Assembly: GCA_945893045.1 (NCBI GenBank)
Contig: CAMDEA010000002.1
Coordinates: 1-64,000 of the forward strand
DNA length: 64,000 nucleotides
Source of the DNA: Planctomyces sp. SH-PL62
GTDB lineage: Bacteria; Planctomycetota; Planctomycetia; Planctomycetales; Planctomycetaceae
Reading direction: 5' to 3'
The stretch's first letter is position 1, and each line of letters begins with the position of its first letter. A model generated the notes under the pieces. It worked only from the letters and a program-made list of their open reading frames with translations, was not told the origin of the DNA and did no database searches. Below are positions 18,044-26,430 of this stretch, piece by piece. The position numbers were made by a program, and so were the translations under genes.

Positions 18044-19264
18044 TTAGACCTCCTGAAAGCAGCAGCATGGATCGAGCTTCGCCGCAGAACGAGCCGGCCA
18101 GAGCGCGGCCAGCGTGGTGATGAGAAACGCGGCTCCGATGGAGAGAGCAATCAAACCCGGCAACGGCTTGACGGTGACTCCGGCCCATTGTGAGCCGAGG
18201 ACCATCGCCACGATCAGGCCGAGCACGCTGCCGCCGACCGCTCCAACGATGCCGAGCGTCCACGCTTTCAACAGAAACATGCGCGTGACAAGACTCGGCG
18301 TGGCACCCAGCGCCATCAGCGTGCCGACTTCCCGGCGGCGTTCGCGGACATTCGACGAAATCGTGCTGGCGACGCTCGCCCCGCCGACGATCACCAGAAT
18401 GGCCAGCACGAACAGCGACATTTGGCTCATCAAGCGGTTGATCCCCACTTGAGTTGAGACGACCTGCGAGATCGTCACGACCTTCGCATCGGGCAATAGA
18501 TTGGCCAACTTCGGGACAAGCCCACCGGCCGCGTCTTCGCAGCAGCCCATGACCTCGATCGCGTTGACGACCTCACCCGCGTTGGTCAACCGCTGAACCG
18601 TGTGCAGGTGCGCGAAGACGCGCGAGTCATCGACGGTCCCGGTGCGCGGCAGCACGGCGAGCACTTGCAGCTTCTCGCCAAACAGTTTGATCGACTGGCC
18701 CGGCTTCAACGCGGAGAACTCGGCCACATCGGCTCCGATCACCGCTTCATTCCCTTTCAACTGGTCGATGGTCCGCTCGCTGGCGAGCGTTTCCGGCGCG
18801 GCGTCGTAAGTCTTCGGTCCACATGCGGCCTTCTTGCAGCCCTCGTGTTTGTTGCTGAACAGCGACACCGATTGCCACGCGGCCTTTGCTTGAAACTCAC
18901 TCTGCGGCAGGATGCCGGTCAGCGTCACGTCGCGGTTCGCGACCTTCGCTGACACGCACAACTTCGGAGAGAGTCGTTCGACGCCGGGCAGGTTCTCCAG
19001 CAAGATGCTGGAGACATGCGACTCCGGCAGCGTCCGCTCTGTGAGGTCGGCCGAGTAGTAATCCTGCAACGTCGCGTCCTTCGGCAGCACGAGCACGTTG
19101 GCACCCAGCGATTGCAGTTGCTGTCCGACTTCGCGTTCCGAGAACACCGTGACATGACGAATCGCGACCAGCGCCGTCACGCCCAGTAAGATCGTCAGCG
19201 TGCTGGTGAGCATGGCCGAAGGCCGCTCAGCCAGTTCACGCCAGACGAGAGTTTTGAGGTTCAT
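18044..19264 (-). CDS. FtsX/MacB-family ABC transporter permease
   Basis: 406 residues. One N-terminal helix (MLTSTLTILLGVTALVAI), a large extracytoplasmic MacB_PCD-like domain, then three C-terminal helices: SLFVLAILVIVGGASVAST, TLGIVGAVGGSVLGLIVAMVLG and LIALSIGAAFLITTLAALWPA. The segment RRREVGTLMALGATPS is the coupling-helix motif of FtsX-type permeases. It ends with DPCCCFQEV, an unusual Cys triplet. Shine-Dalgarno AAGGA precedes the ATG. The neighbours suggest metal-linked export or envelope maintenance. Confidence 0.9.
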   Translation of the reverse strand: MNLKTLVWRELAERPSAMLTSTLTILLGVTALVAIRHVTVFSEREVGQQLQSLGANVLVLPKDATLQDYYSADLTERTLPESHVSSILLENLPGVERLSPKLCVSAKVANRDVTLTGILPQSEFQAKAAWQSVSLFSNKHEGCKKAACGPKTYDAAPETLASERTIDQLKGNEAVIGADVAEFSALKPGQSIKLFGEKLQVLAVLPRTGTVDDSRVFAHLHTVQRLTNAGEVVNAIEVMGCCEDAAGGLVPKLANLLPDAKVVTISQVVSTQVGINRLMSQMSLFVLAILVIVGGASVASTISSNVRERRREVGTLMALGATPSLVTRMFLLKAWTLGIVGAVGGSVLGLIVAMVLGSQWAGVTVKPLPGLIALSIGAAFLITTLAALWPARSAAKLDPCCCFQEV

Positions 19265-19290
19265 GGTTTCTTCCTTGAGATTTGCTTCCA

Positions 19291-19369
19291 GGCGAGCGGG
19301 GCGGCGTCAGCCCCCCGGTGATTCGTCGATCTCCAGACTGACCGGGGGGCTGACGCCACCCCGCTCGCC
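19291..19369. repeat. Palindromic element, family F2 (intergenic copy)
   Basis: GGCGAGCGGGGCGGCGTCAG... paired with ...CTGACGCCACCCCGCTCGCC. The family is the same as the translated copies at 6076 and 7573, but this one lies in the gap before the permease gene. Confidence 0.9.
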
Positions 19370-19380
19370 TGAGCTTGTTA

Positions 19381-20202
19381 CTACCGCCGTGTCGCGGACG
19401 GCTGTGTCGCCGTGCGTGTTGCGGGTTGATGATGCTTGCAGTTCGGGTCGTCACAGCACTTGCCCGCTTTCGCGAGCGCCGCGGCAATCTCGTCTTTCGA
19501 GGCGACCGCATCGAACTTGCCAATCATGACTCCCGGTGGAGCCAGCAAGGCGGTGTGCGTGACTTTTGTCTTCGGATCGATCTGGAGTTGGCCGACGAGT
19601 TTTGCTTCTTGCGGATCGGCCGCCGTCATGCCGATGGTGACGATGCGGTCCTTGAAGTGCGGATCGCTTTGAAAATCCTTGATCGCGACCGGAGCCGGAG
19701 CTTTCGCCGAGCCTTGCACGGTGACGAGCACCAGCTTGTTCTCTTGCAGGTTCTTCATCGCGAACATCATCGTCGGCGTGACGAACGCTTCGCCGAGTTT
19801 CTCGGCCGTGACCTTCTGCGCAAACATGCCGGTCATCGCCCCGTTCGGCGCGAGCGCGATCGTCATCGGCATCGGAGCACGGCTCACGTCGTACTTCGCG
19901 ACCAACGCTTGCTCGGAGGGGTCGCCGACTTGGACGTGGGCCACGACCGCCTTCGCAGACTTTTCGGCCAAGGCTTCTTTCAACGTCGCAGACATCGCAT
20001 TCGAGGCCGCGTCGGTCGTCTTGTAGAACAATAGAAACGTGTACTTGCCATCTTTGCCCGCCTGGTCGATGACCGCTTGAGCCTTGCTTGCCACAGCCGT
20101 TGCCGGAACGGCATTGCGGGCTTGAGCTATTGCGAACGTGGGGAGGCTCATCGCGAACGCTGTCGCCAACACGGATCGGGTGAAGAGTGAATTCAGTTGC
20201 AT
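19381..20202 (-). CDS. Exported thioredoxin-fold-like protein with C-terminal CC/C/HH tail
   Basis: 273 residues with a signal peptide (SVLATAFAMSLPTFAIAQA). The segment KYTFLLFYKTTDAASNAMSATLKEAL followed by VVAHVQVGDPSEQALVAKYDVSRAPMPMTIALAPNG looks like a thioredoxin fold, with the cis-Pro region APMP, but the usual CxxC is absent and TTDA stands in that place. A second similar half follows. The tail AGKCCDDPNCKHHQP is a likely metal ligand set. Redox activity is therefore doubtful and metal sensing or storage is more plausible. Shine-Dalgarno AAGGA sits before the ATG. Cluster membership supports a metal role. Confidence 0.65.
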   Translation of the reverse strand: MQLNSLFTRSVLATAFAMSLPTFAIAQARNAVPATAVASKAQAVIDQAGKDGKYTFLLFYKTTDAASNAMSATLKEALAEKSAKAVVAHVQVGDPSEQALVAKYDVSRAPMPMTIALAPNGAMTGMFAQKVTAEKLGEAFVTPTMMFAMKNLQENKLVLVTVQGSAKAPAPVAIKDFQSDPHFKDRIVTIGMTAADPQEAKLVGQLQIDPKTKVTHTALLAPPGVMIGKFDAVASKDEIAAALAKAGKCCDDPNCKHHQPATRTATQPSATRR

Positions 20203-20244
20203 GACAATTCCTTTCTTGAATCTGGCCGGCACGCTCTGCGTGTC

Positions 20245-20334
20245 GTAGGTCAGCCTTTCTAGGCTGACTCAGGGTTTTCGATTTCAAACAGGCAAACTTT
20301 GGGAACGCTCGTGTCAGGTTGGGAAACCTGACCT
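20245..20334. repeat. Palindromic element, family F4
   Basis: GTAG head with GTCAGCCTTTCTAGGCTGAC hairpin, about 45 nt, then a diverged right half GTCAGGTTGGGAAACCTGAC. It lies between the second adaptor gene and the thioredoxin-like gene. Confidence 0.78.
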
Positions 20335-20380
20335 CCTTTTGTCGGACAGCCCGACCGGGCTGTTAGTGGTTGTGGTCTGC

Positions 20381-21997
20381 TCAGCCCGCGCCCAGGCTGT
20401 TTTTCAACAACTCTGACCTCAGGATGCCGCTGTTCGTGGAGGCCACCAGTTCGCCCGGCAACAAGCCGGCGGCGATTTCCGTTTGTGGAGTCGCCGACAC
20501 CAAATCGGTGGCTCCGGGACGAATTTTGCGGACATGGAAAACTTTGTGCTGCGACGTTTCGAAGTTCCGGTCGCGGACGAAGACGACATAGCAGTCCCCT
20601 TCCCAATGGACGGCACTGGCGGGAACAACAATCGCGCGCGGTTCCTCACGCAGCACAATGCGAGCGGTGCCAAACGTGTGCGCGTGATGTCGTTCGTCGT
20701 TGTTCGGCAGCTTGACTCGGATCGGCACCATGCGCGTCGCGTGATCGACCTCCGGGCTGACCCAGGTGACGGTTCCCGCGTCCGTATCACCGTGGCCGTG
20801 GTGTCCGTCGTGAGTGAACTCCACTCGCTGGCCGGGCTGAATGCGTTCGGCATCTTCGATCCGCACGTTGAGCGTCAGCCACATCGTGCGCGTGTCGGCG
20901 ACGACGAACAGCACTTTGTTCGGAGCGACCACTTCGCCCGGCACGCCGCTCCGTTCGGTGACTTCGCCGTCAAACGGCGCTCGCACCGGGAGCAAATTGC
21001 TGGAGGACGAACTCTTCGCGACCTCCGCCGCCAACTCGTCGGGCAGTCCGAGAAATTGCAGATGCCGCGTGAGCTCTTCCGGTTCCGCGCTGATGTCATC
21101 GACCTTCGGCAGCGGCAGGCCAAGATTCACCAGCGTCTGCCGCGCGGCGAGCATTCGCACTTGAGCCTCCGCGACGGACGACTCGGCTTCCTGCACCGAC
21201 TTGCCCGCCACCACTCCTGTGGCACCTTTGAGATTGGCGAACGTCTGCGTCTTCAAGTCGAGATTCACGATCGACTGCTGTAGCTCGGCTTTGGCCTTGC
21301 CGACATCCGTGGCATCCACGAGGGCCAGTATCTCGCCCCGTTTCACTTTGTCGCCGATCTGTTTTTCCACGCGGAACAATGTCCCGGCGACGCGCGATGA
21401 CAGCCGCGCCGCGCGAGTCGGATCGAAGCCGATCTCGCCGCTGGCCATGACCGATTCGGAAATCGGAGCGTGCTTCGCCGGTGTGACCGCGATCCCCAGT
21501 CGCTCGATGATCTCCGTCGATGCGAACTGAATTCGCCGTTGCTGCAACTTGCACTTGCTGTTGTTTTCGGGACGCGGCGCGAAGTTCAAGGCATCTTGCG
21601 AGTGCCGCTTCTCGGCGGCCGCGACCTCAGCGGCATTCGGAATCTGCGCGATCGCCGGATTGCAGACGGGGCACTCATGCACGCCATGAGTCTTGCACCA
21701 GCCCCGTTCTTTGGCCGGAGACAGCAAGTCCTTCTGGCACTCGACGCAGACCGACTCAGGGACGACGTGCTCTTCGCACCAATCGTCCTTCTCGACTTCG
21801 ATCTGTCCGCGCAGTTCCGAAAACTTCGGGATTCGCCAGTGAGTCTTCTGCCCCGCGAACACCAACCCGCCGACCGCCACCAAAGCGATCACACCGGGAA
21901 TGGTCTGTCCCACCCATCCCATCAGCCGACCAGCCAACGACCGCCTTGGCAGAGAAGTCGCGGCATCCCGATTTCGAGAATCCAATTGAGTCACCAT
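20381..21997 (-). CDS. CusB/HlyD-type RND periplasmic adaptor, copy 2
   Basis: 538 residues. One N-terminal membrane helix (IPGVIALVAVGGLVFAG), then a Cys-rich insert with WCEEHVVPESVCVEC and WCKTHGVHECPVC at about residues 73-112. The adaptor body follows: barrel-sandwich halves (VEKQIGDKVKRGEILALVDATDVGKAKAE), an alpha-hairpin, LLPVRAPFDGEVTERSGVPGEVV and beta-barrel domains. It would bridge the CusA-like pump and the TolC-like channel. The ATG at 21997 is chosen from the position of the membrane helix; the much longer open frame upstream crosses a palindrome and the previous gene. It is paralogous to the next gene. Confidence 0.9.
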   Translation of the reverse strand: MVTQLDSRNRDAATSLPRRSLAGRLMGWVGQTIPGVIALVAVGGLVFAGQKTHWRIPKFSELRGQIEVEKDDWCEEHVVPESVCVECQKDLLSPAKERGWCKTHGVHECPVCNPAIAQIPNAAEVAAAEKRHSQDALNFAPRPENNSKCKLQQRRIQFASTEIIERLGIAVTPAKHAPISESVMASGEIGFDPTRAARLSSRVAGTLFRVEKQIGDKVKRGEILALVDATDVGKAKAELQQSIVNLDLKTQTFANLKGATGVVAGKSVQEAESSVAEAQVRMLAARQTLVNLGLPLPKVDDISAEPEELTRHLQFLGLPDELAAEVAKSSSSSNLLPVRAPFDGEVTERSGVPGEVVAPNKVLFVVADTRTMWLTLNVRIEDAERIQPGQRVEFTHDGHHGHGDTDAGTVTWVSPEVDHATRMVPIRVKLPNNDERHHAHTFGTARIVLREEPRAIVVPASAVHWEGDCYVVFVRDRNFETSQHKVFHVRKIRPGATDLVSATPQTEIAAGLLPGELVASTNSGILRSELLKNSLGAG

Positions 21998-22026
21998 GCA
22001 GAGCCTCACTCTTCTCAGATCATCTT

Positions 22027-22065
22027 CCATTCCTCTGCCAACCAAACTGAATGGCAGAGGAATGG
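22027..22065. repeat. Hairpin element, family F7 (short)
   Basis: 14-bp arms CCATTCCTCTGCCA / TGGCAGAGGAATGG with an 11-nt loop, lying between the two adaptor genes. The arm text resembles the F7 copies at 17277 and 50100. Confidence 0.8.
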
Positions 22066-22079
22066 GAGCAAAGGAATGC

Positions 22080-23684
22080 TTATGGAGTTGTCTTCTTTGT
22101 CTCTTGGTTATTGGAGATGGATGATCGCTGGCCGGCCATCTCCGATTGATGACGTTGGATTTCTCCGGCCAGCAGCGGGCTGCCTTTCGTCGCGACGACT
22201 TCGCCCTGAGCAACACCGACGATGACCTCGGTATTCGTGCCGTCCTTCGCGCCGGTGCGAACCATCCGCGCATGAAAAGCTTTCGTCCCATCTGGCTTCA
22301 AAAAGTCTTTGTCCCGGACGAACACGACTTGGCAGCGTCCCACGGTTTGCACGGCTTCGTTTGGGACAGTGATCGCGTGCGGTTCTTCACGCAGCACGAT
22401 GCGGCCGACGCCCAAGGCGGAGGCTCGCAACTTGCCGTCGGAGTTCGGCATGACCACTCGCACCGGAATCGTGCGCGTCGTTTCGTCCGCGGATGTGCCA
22501 ATCCAAGCCACTTGGCCGCTGAACTCTGCTTTGACGCCGTCCGGCCGGAACCGCACCGCTTGGCCGACTTGGACCCAACTCGTGTCCGTCGCCAGGACGT
22601 TCAAATGGACTGACATTTGACGCGGGTCCGCGACGACGAACAACACATCCGCCGGATCAACCACCTCACCGGCGATGACATCGACCTGCATCACCACGCC
22701 GTCGAGCGGCGATCGCAACGGCAGCAACGTCCCCGGCAGATCGGCATCGGTCTGCGACAGTTCGCGAGCCAACCCCAGCCGTTGCAGTTGCTTCGCGATA
22801 TCGTCCACGTCCAGCTTGCCAAACTCCGCCGCCTTGACCGACAGGCCGAGATTCACGAGCGCCTGCTCGGCACTGAGCAGCCGGACTTCGGCATCGCGGC
22901 GAGCGGCCTCGACTTCTTTCTTCTGACGTTCCGGCACCGGCGCATTCTTCAGATTGGCAAATGCCTGCGTCTTGAGCCGCAACTGGACGATGCCCTGCAG
23001 AAACTCGGTCTTCGCTTTTCCCACCTCCGCCGCGTCGATGATCGCCAGCAGCTCGCCCGCCTTGACGGTATCGCCAATTTGCTTCGTCACTCGCCACGCG
23101 GTCCCCGGCACTCGCGCCGCCAGCCGAGCGACGCGCGTCGCATCAAAGCTGACCTCACCGCTCGCCGAGATCGACTCGGTCATCGCCGCTTCCCAAACCG
23201 GCGCGACATCAATCCCCAATTTCTCCGCAGCCTCTTTCGACGCCACACGCACGCGGCTGCCGTTTGCGAAACATTGCGGATCGTTCGCCGCACGCTCGCG
23301 CGCCGCGAATGCCTTCTGGACTCGCTCCATCTCGTCAGCCGACGCCGGTTCCAATGGCTTCAGTACCTGCGCGAGTGACCGATCACACAGCGGACACGCA
23401 GCGATACCGTGCAGTTCGCACCACTTGCCCGGCGACAACATGCCGGTTTCAGTCGTCAACAAGACCTCCGGCTTTTCAGTCTGCGTTCCGTCGAGATGCG
23501 CCGTCGAGAACTTCCACTCGGTGCGATGTCCCCAATAGGCGACTCCCGCCAGCAGTGCGAACGTCAACAGCATCGGCACCGAGCCAATGACCGCTCGGAA
23601 CCAGTTTGGCTGTTCCGGAGATGGTTGCTCCCGACCCGCAGGCTCGGCCGGAGCCGAAACGGGGTGAGAGGAAGAAGTGGACAT
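22080..23684 (-). CDS. CusB/HlyD-type RND periplasmic adaptor, copy 1
   Basis: 534 residues. A Pro-rich cytoplasmic N terminus, a membrane helix (VPMLLTFALLAGVAYWG) and one Cys motif (KWCELHGIAACPLC, about residues 88-100). The adaptor body has VTKQIGDTVKAGELLAIIDAAEVGKAKTEF, LLPLRSPLDGVVMQVDVIAGEVV and a C-terminal barrel. It is similar throughout to the downstream adaptor, so the pair arose by duplication. RND pumps such as CusBA use six adaptor chains per trimer, and two different adaptor genes allow a mixed ring. The ATG at 23684 is chosen for its position before the membrane helix. Confidence 0.9.
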   Translation of the reverse strand: MSTSSSHPVSAPAEPAGREQPSPEQPNWFRAVIGSVPMLLTFALLAGVAYWGHRTEWKFSTAHLDGTQTEKPEVLLTTETGMLSPGKWCELHGIAACPLCDRSLAQVLKPLEPASADEMERVQKAFAARERAANDPQCFANGSRVRVASKEAAEKLGIDVAPVWEAAMTESISASGEVSFDATRVARLAARVPGTAWRVTKQIGDTVKAGELLAIIDAAEVGKAKTEFLQGIVQLRLKTQAFANLKNAPVPERQKKEVEAARRDAEVRLLSAEQALVNLGLSVKAAEFGKLDVDDIAKQLQRLGLARELSQTDADLPGTLLPLRSPLDGVVMQVDVIAGEVVDPADVLFVVADPRQMSVHLNVLATDTSWVQVGQAVRFRPDGVKAEFSGQVAWIGTSADETTRTIPVRVVMPNSDGKLRASALGVGRIVLREEPHAITVPNEAVQTVGRCQVVFVRDKDFLKPDGTKAFHARMVRTGAKDGTNTEVIVGVAQGEVVATKGSPLLAGEIQRHQSEMAGQRSSISNNQETKKTTP

Positions 23685-23817
23685 GATCCGTCCCGCAAAA
23701 GAACCGCACGAGGTCACGCTCGTCAAACTTCGACGGCGCAAAACGAAAATCCTCACGCAACGACGCCAACCAGACGCGCGGCACACAGCCGCGAACAAGC
23801 GTCACGCGGAACAGCGC

Positions 23818-24312
23818 TTACACAAGCAAGACAACGGTCGCCATGACCGCCAAATGCGGCGACTCAGGTGGTCTCAACAGCGATCGCCGAAGACTCACAT
23901 TTTCCAAAGCGGGAACGACCAGAACAAAATCCTGCTTCGCGGACAGCGACACAACATTGAACACCTGCGATCGCTCACTCGAAGTCAGGGGCTTCGCCCG
24001 CATCTGCGACCCCGCCTCCAGCGGCGAGTGCTGGCAAGAACAGTGCTCACAATAAGCTTGCCACCCCGCCGGAGTGTCATGCTCATCTTGGTTTTGGTCT
24101 TCGTCTTCGTGGTGCAGCCCACACATGGCCACGGCACACACTTCCGGTGTGTGTGCTCGCGTCTGGCAATCACAGCCATGGCAACCCTGGCCCGTCAATT
24201 CCACACGCTCATACCCATCCGCGCCGACGCAACGGACAAAGCACACCGGCGACGCCAAGTTCATGCCTTGAGCCACCAGAGCGATCAGAACTGTCAACCA
24301 ACGAACCAACAT
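23818..24312 (-). CDS. Exported Cys/His-rich protein heading the metal-efflux cluster
   Basis: 164 residues, family not recognised. The N terminus WLTVLIALVAQGMNLASP looks like a signal or anchor segment. The body is dense in Cys, His and acidic residues: CFVRCVG, GCHGCDCQ, CGLHHEDEDQNQDEHD and YCEHCSCQH. The C terminus (HLAVMATVVLLV) is hydrophobic. Metal binding is the obvious inference, perhaps as sensor or buffer for the pump. It is first in the minus-strand cluster, about 130 nt before adaptor copy 1. Confidence 0.6.
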   Translation of the reverse strand: MLVRWLTVLIALVAQGMNLASPVCFVRCVGADGYERVELTGQGCHGCDCQTRAHTPEVCAVAMCGLHHEDEDQNQDEHDTPAGWQAYCEHCSCQHSPLEAGSQMRAKPLTSSERSQVFNVVSLSAKQDFVLVVPALENVSLRRSLLRPPESPHLAVMATVVLLV

Positions 24313-24586
24313 GCTGCGAAGACCTCCAACGGTCTTTCCTTTTCGGCATTTCCTGAACCGAGACTGAGCCAACCTTATCAGCCTCCGAAAGTTGATTGAA
24401 GTGCGCCCCTCAAACTTGAAGAGATTGCCCAACTTTTCCCGTGATCATTGCGACCTCGGGAGCAGTCTTCTGATGTCGGGCGGAAAAACCAACCGCACTT
24501 CGCCGCTCTTCCGCTTCGACAACGGCAGGACACAGACCGAGTATTTCACTTTGCTGATACCCTTGTCCGCCGTGTCTTGTAAAACG

Positions 24587-24622
24587 AAAAAACCACGAGC
24601 AACACAGAGGGTTCTCGTGGTT
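24587..24622 (-). terminator. Rho-independent terminator after tRNA-Arg
   Basis: On the minus strand, stem CCACGAG / CTCGTGG with a 14-nt loop is followed by six T. It starts 9 nt past the tRNA 3' end. Confidence 0.82.
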
Positions 24623-24630
24623 TCGCAGAA

Positions 24631-24704
24631 TACCCCCGGGAGGATTCGAACCTCCAACCTTCGGCTCCGGAGGCCGACGCTCTATCCAATTGAGCTACGG
24701 GGGC
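24631..24704 (-). tRNA. tRNA-Arg (anticodon CCG)
   Basis: 74 nt folding as a standard cloverleaf. The acceptor is GCCCCCG / CGGGGGT (with one G:U), the D arm GCTC / GAGC, and the anticodon arm TCGGC-CTCCGGA-GCCGA with CCG at positions 34-36. The T arm is GGAGG-TTCGAAT-CCTCC and the discriminator is A. No CCA is encoded. It reads CGG arginine codons. It lies 16 nt downstream of the ilvC 3' end on the same strand and may be co-transcribed with ilvC. Confidence 0.96.
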
Positions 24705-24720
24705 GAGGACGTGCCTCGGC

Positions 24721-25725
24721 TTAATGCTCTTTCGCTTTGATCCAGGTCATCATGCGGCGGAGTTGTTTGCCGACGACTTCCAGCGGGTGGTTGCGTTCGC
24801 GTTTGCGGATCGCTTGGAAGCTGGCTTGGTTGGCTTTGTTTTCCAGAATCCAGTCTCTCGCGAATTGGCCAGATTGGATTTCGTGGAGGATCTTTTTCAT
24901 CTCGGCCTTGGTTTGTTCGGTGACAATGCGCGGGCCGCGAGTGTAGTCGCCGTACTCGGCGGTGTTGGACACGCTGTAGCGCATGTAGTTCAAGCCACCT
25001 TGATAGAACAGATCGACGATCAGCTTGAGTTCGTGCATGCACTCGAAGTAGGCCATCTCCGGCTGATAGCCGGCTTCGGTGAGCGTCTCGAAAGCGGCTT
25101 TCACCAGCGCGCTGACTCCACCGCAGAGAACGACTTGCTCGCCGAAGAGATCGGTTTCGGTTTCTTCGGCGAAGGTCGTCTCGATGACTCCGCCGCGTGT
25201 GCCGCCGATTCCTTTCGCATAGGCCAGCGCGAGCTTGCGGGATTCTTCAGACGCGCCCGGCAGGAGCGCGATCAGGCTGGGGACACCGCCCCCTTTTTCG
25301 TATTCGCTGCGGACGAGATGACCGGGGCCTTTCGGTGCGACGAGCGCGGCATCGTGTCCCGGAGGCGGGATCACTTGCCCGAAGTGAATGTTGAAGCCGT
25401 GCGAGCACATCAGCAGTGCGCCCTTCTTGAGATTCGGGCGAATCTCCGACTTGTAGAGGTCTCCCTGCACTTCGTCGGGCAGCAGGATGTTGACGAGGTC
25501 GGCTTGCTTGACGGCATCGACCACAGAGAACGGCTTGAAACCGTGGCTGACGGCAAGGTCATAGTTCGCGCTGCCGGGACGTTGCCCAATGATCACGTTG
25601 CAGCCGCTGTCGCGCAGGTTCTGAGCCTGCGCGTGTCCTTGGCTGCCGTAGCCCAGGATGGCGATGGTCTTGTTTTTGAGGAGCGAAAGATCGGCGTCGG
25701 CGTCGTAGTAGATGGTGACTGGCAT
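24721..25725 (-). CDS. ilvC: Ketol-acid reductoisomerase
   Basis: Second common step of valine, leucine and isoleucine synthesis: NADPH-dependent isomeroreduction of acetolactate or acetohydroxybutyrate. The Rossmann motif is [54 protein letters not shown] (Mg-binding Asp and Glu) and [19 protein letters not shown] are all class I hallmarks. Length of 334 is normal for class I. It lies 78 nt downstream of ilvN on the same strand, so the two probably form an operon; no ilvB is in the window. Confidence 0.97.
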   Translation of the reverse strand: MPVTIYYDADADLSLLKNKTIAILGYGSQGHAQAQNLRDSGCNVIIGQRPGSANYDLAVSHGFKPFSVVDAVKQADLVNILLPDEVQGDLYKSEIRPNLKKGALLMCSHGFNIHFGQVIPPPGHDAALVAPKGPGHLVRSEYEKGGGVPSLIALLPGASEESRKLALAYAKGIGGTRGGVIETTFAEETETDLFGEQVVLCGGVSALVKAAFETLTEAGYQPEMAYFECMHELKLIVDLFYQGGLNYMRYSVSNTAEYGDYTRGPRIVTEQTKAEMKKILHEIQSGQFARDWILENKANQASFQAIRKRERNHPLEVVGKQLRRMMTWIKAKEH

Positions 25726-25803
25726 GGTGGCTTGGTTGGTCCGTTGTCAGTGGTTCGTGGTGGGAAGATTTCAAATTTCAGATTTGAGATTTCAAATCTG
25801 CGA

Positions 25804-26298
25804 TTACGCATTGGGAGTCACTTCATGATCGCGTTGCAGGGCGATGCGGCCAGTGCGGACCATTTCCAGAATCCCGAACGGCCGCATCAGTTCGATGAAC
25901 GCTTCCAGTTTGCCTTCCTGGCCGGAGATTTCGACCATCACGTGCGTCCGGCTGACGTCCACGATTCGGCCGCGAAAAATCTCGACCAGTTCTTTGATCT
26001 CGGCACGGTGGTCGTTGCCCGTGTTGACCTTCATTAGCATCAGGTCGCGTTCGACGTACTTCTGGTCGGAAAAGTCGATCACGCGGACGACGTTGATGAT
26101 CTTTTCGAGCTGCTTGCGGACTTGATCCAGCACGCGCTCGTCCCCTTCGACGACGAACGTGACGCGGGAGTATTCCGGATTCTCGGTTTCGCCGACGGCG
26201 AGGCTTTCGATGTTGAACGCGCGCGACGCCAGCATCCCGGAGATGTGGGCCAACACTCCGGGTTGGTTCATGACCAGCGCCGAGAGAACATGCTTCAT
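25804..26298 (-). CDS. ilvN: Acetolactate synthase small (regulatory) subunit
   Basis: 164 residues. An N-terminal ACT domain (KHVLSALVMNQPGVLAHISGMLASRAFNIESLAVG) and the IlvN C-terminal domain (DHRAEIKELVEIFRGRIVDVSRTHVMVEISG) identify the subunit that activates the catalytic IlvB protein and gives valine feedback inhibition. The ATG at 26298 fits the family start; a GTG four codons upstream (26310) is possible. It precedes ilvC in the usual order. Confidence 0.95.
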   Translation of the reverse strand: MKHVLSALVMNQPGVLAHISGMLASRAFNIESLAVGETENPEYSRVTFVVEGDERVLDQVRKQLEKIINVVRVIDFSDQKYVERDLMLMKVNTGNDHRAEIKELVEIFRGRIVDVSRTHVMVEISGQEGKLEAFIELMRPFGILEMVRTGRIALQRDHEVTPNA

Positions 26299-26430
26299 GG
26301 AATCGATCACTTTCGAGAACAGCCGACTCGCCCAGACATTTCCGCCAATTGCCCCTCCGTCTGGCGGAAAGGGGCGGCAGTCTAAGGCTGTTCTGAGCGA
26401 TTCTCAACCACCTTGAGTTTTCCCTGTTCC

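Noticed and set aside
24445-24657. A 70-codon minus-strand frame next to the tRNA
   Set aside because: It overlaps the tRNA 3' end and the tRNA terminator and has no recognisable protein feature.
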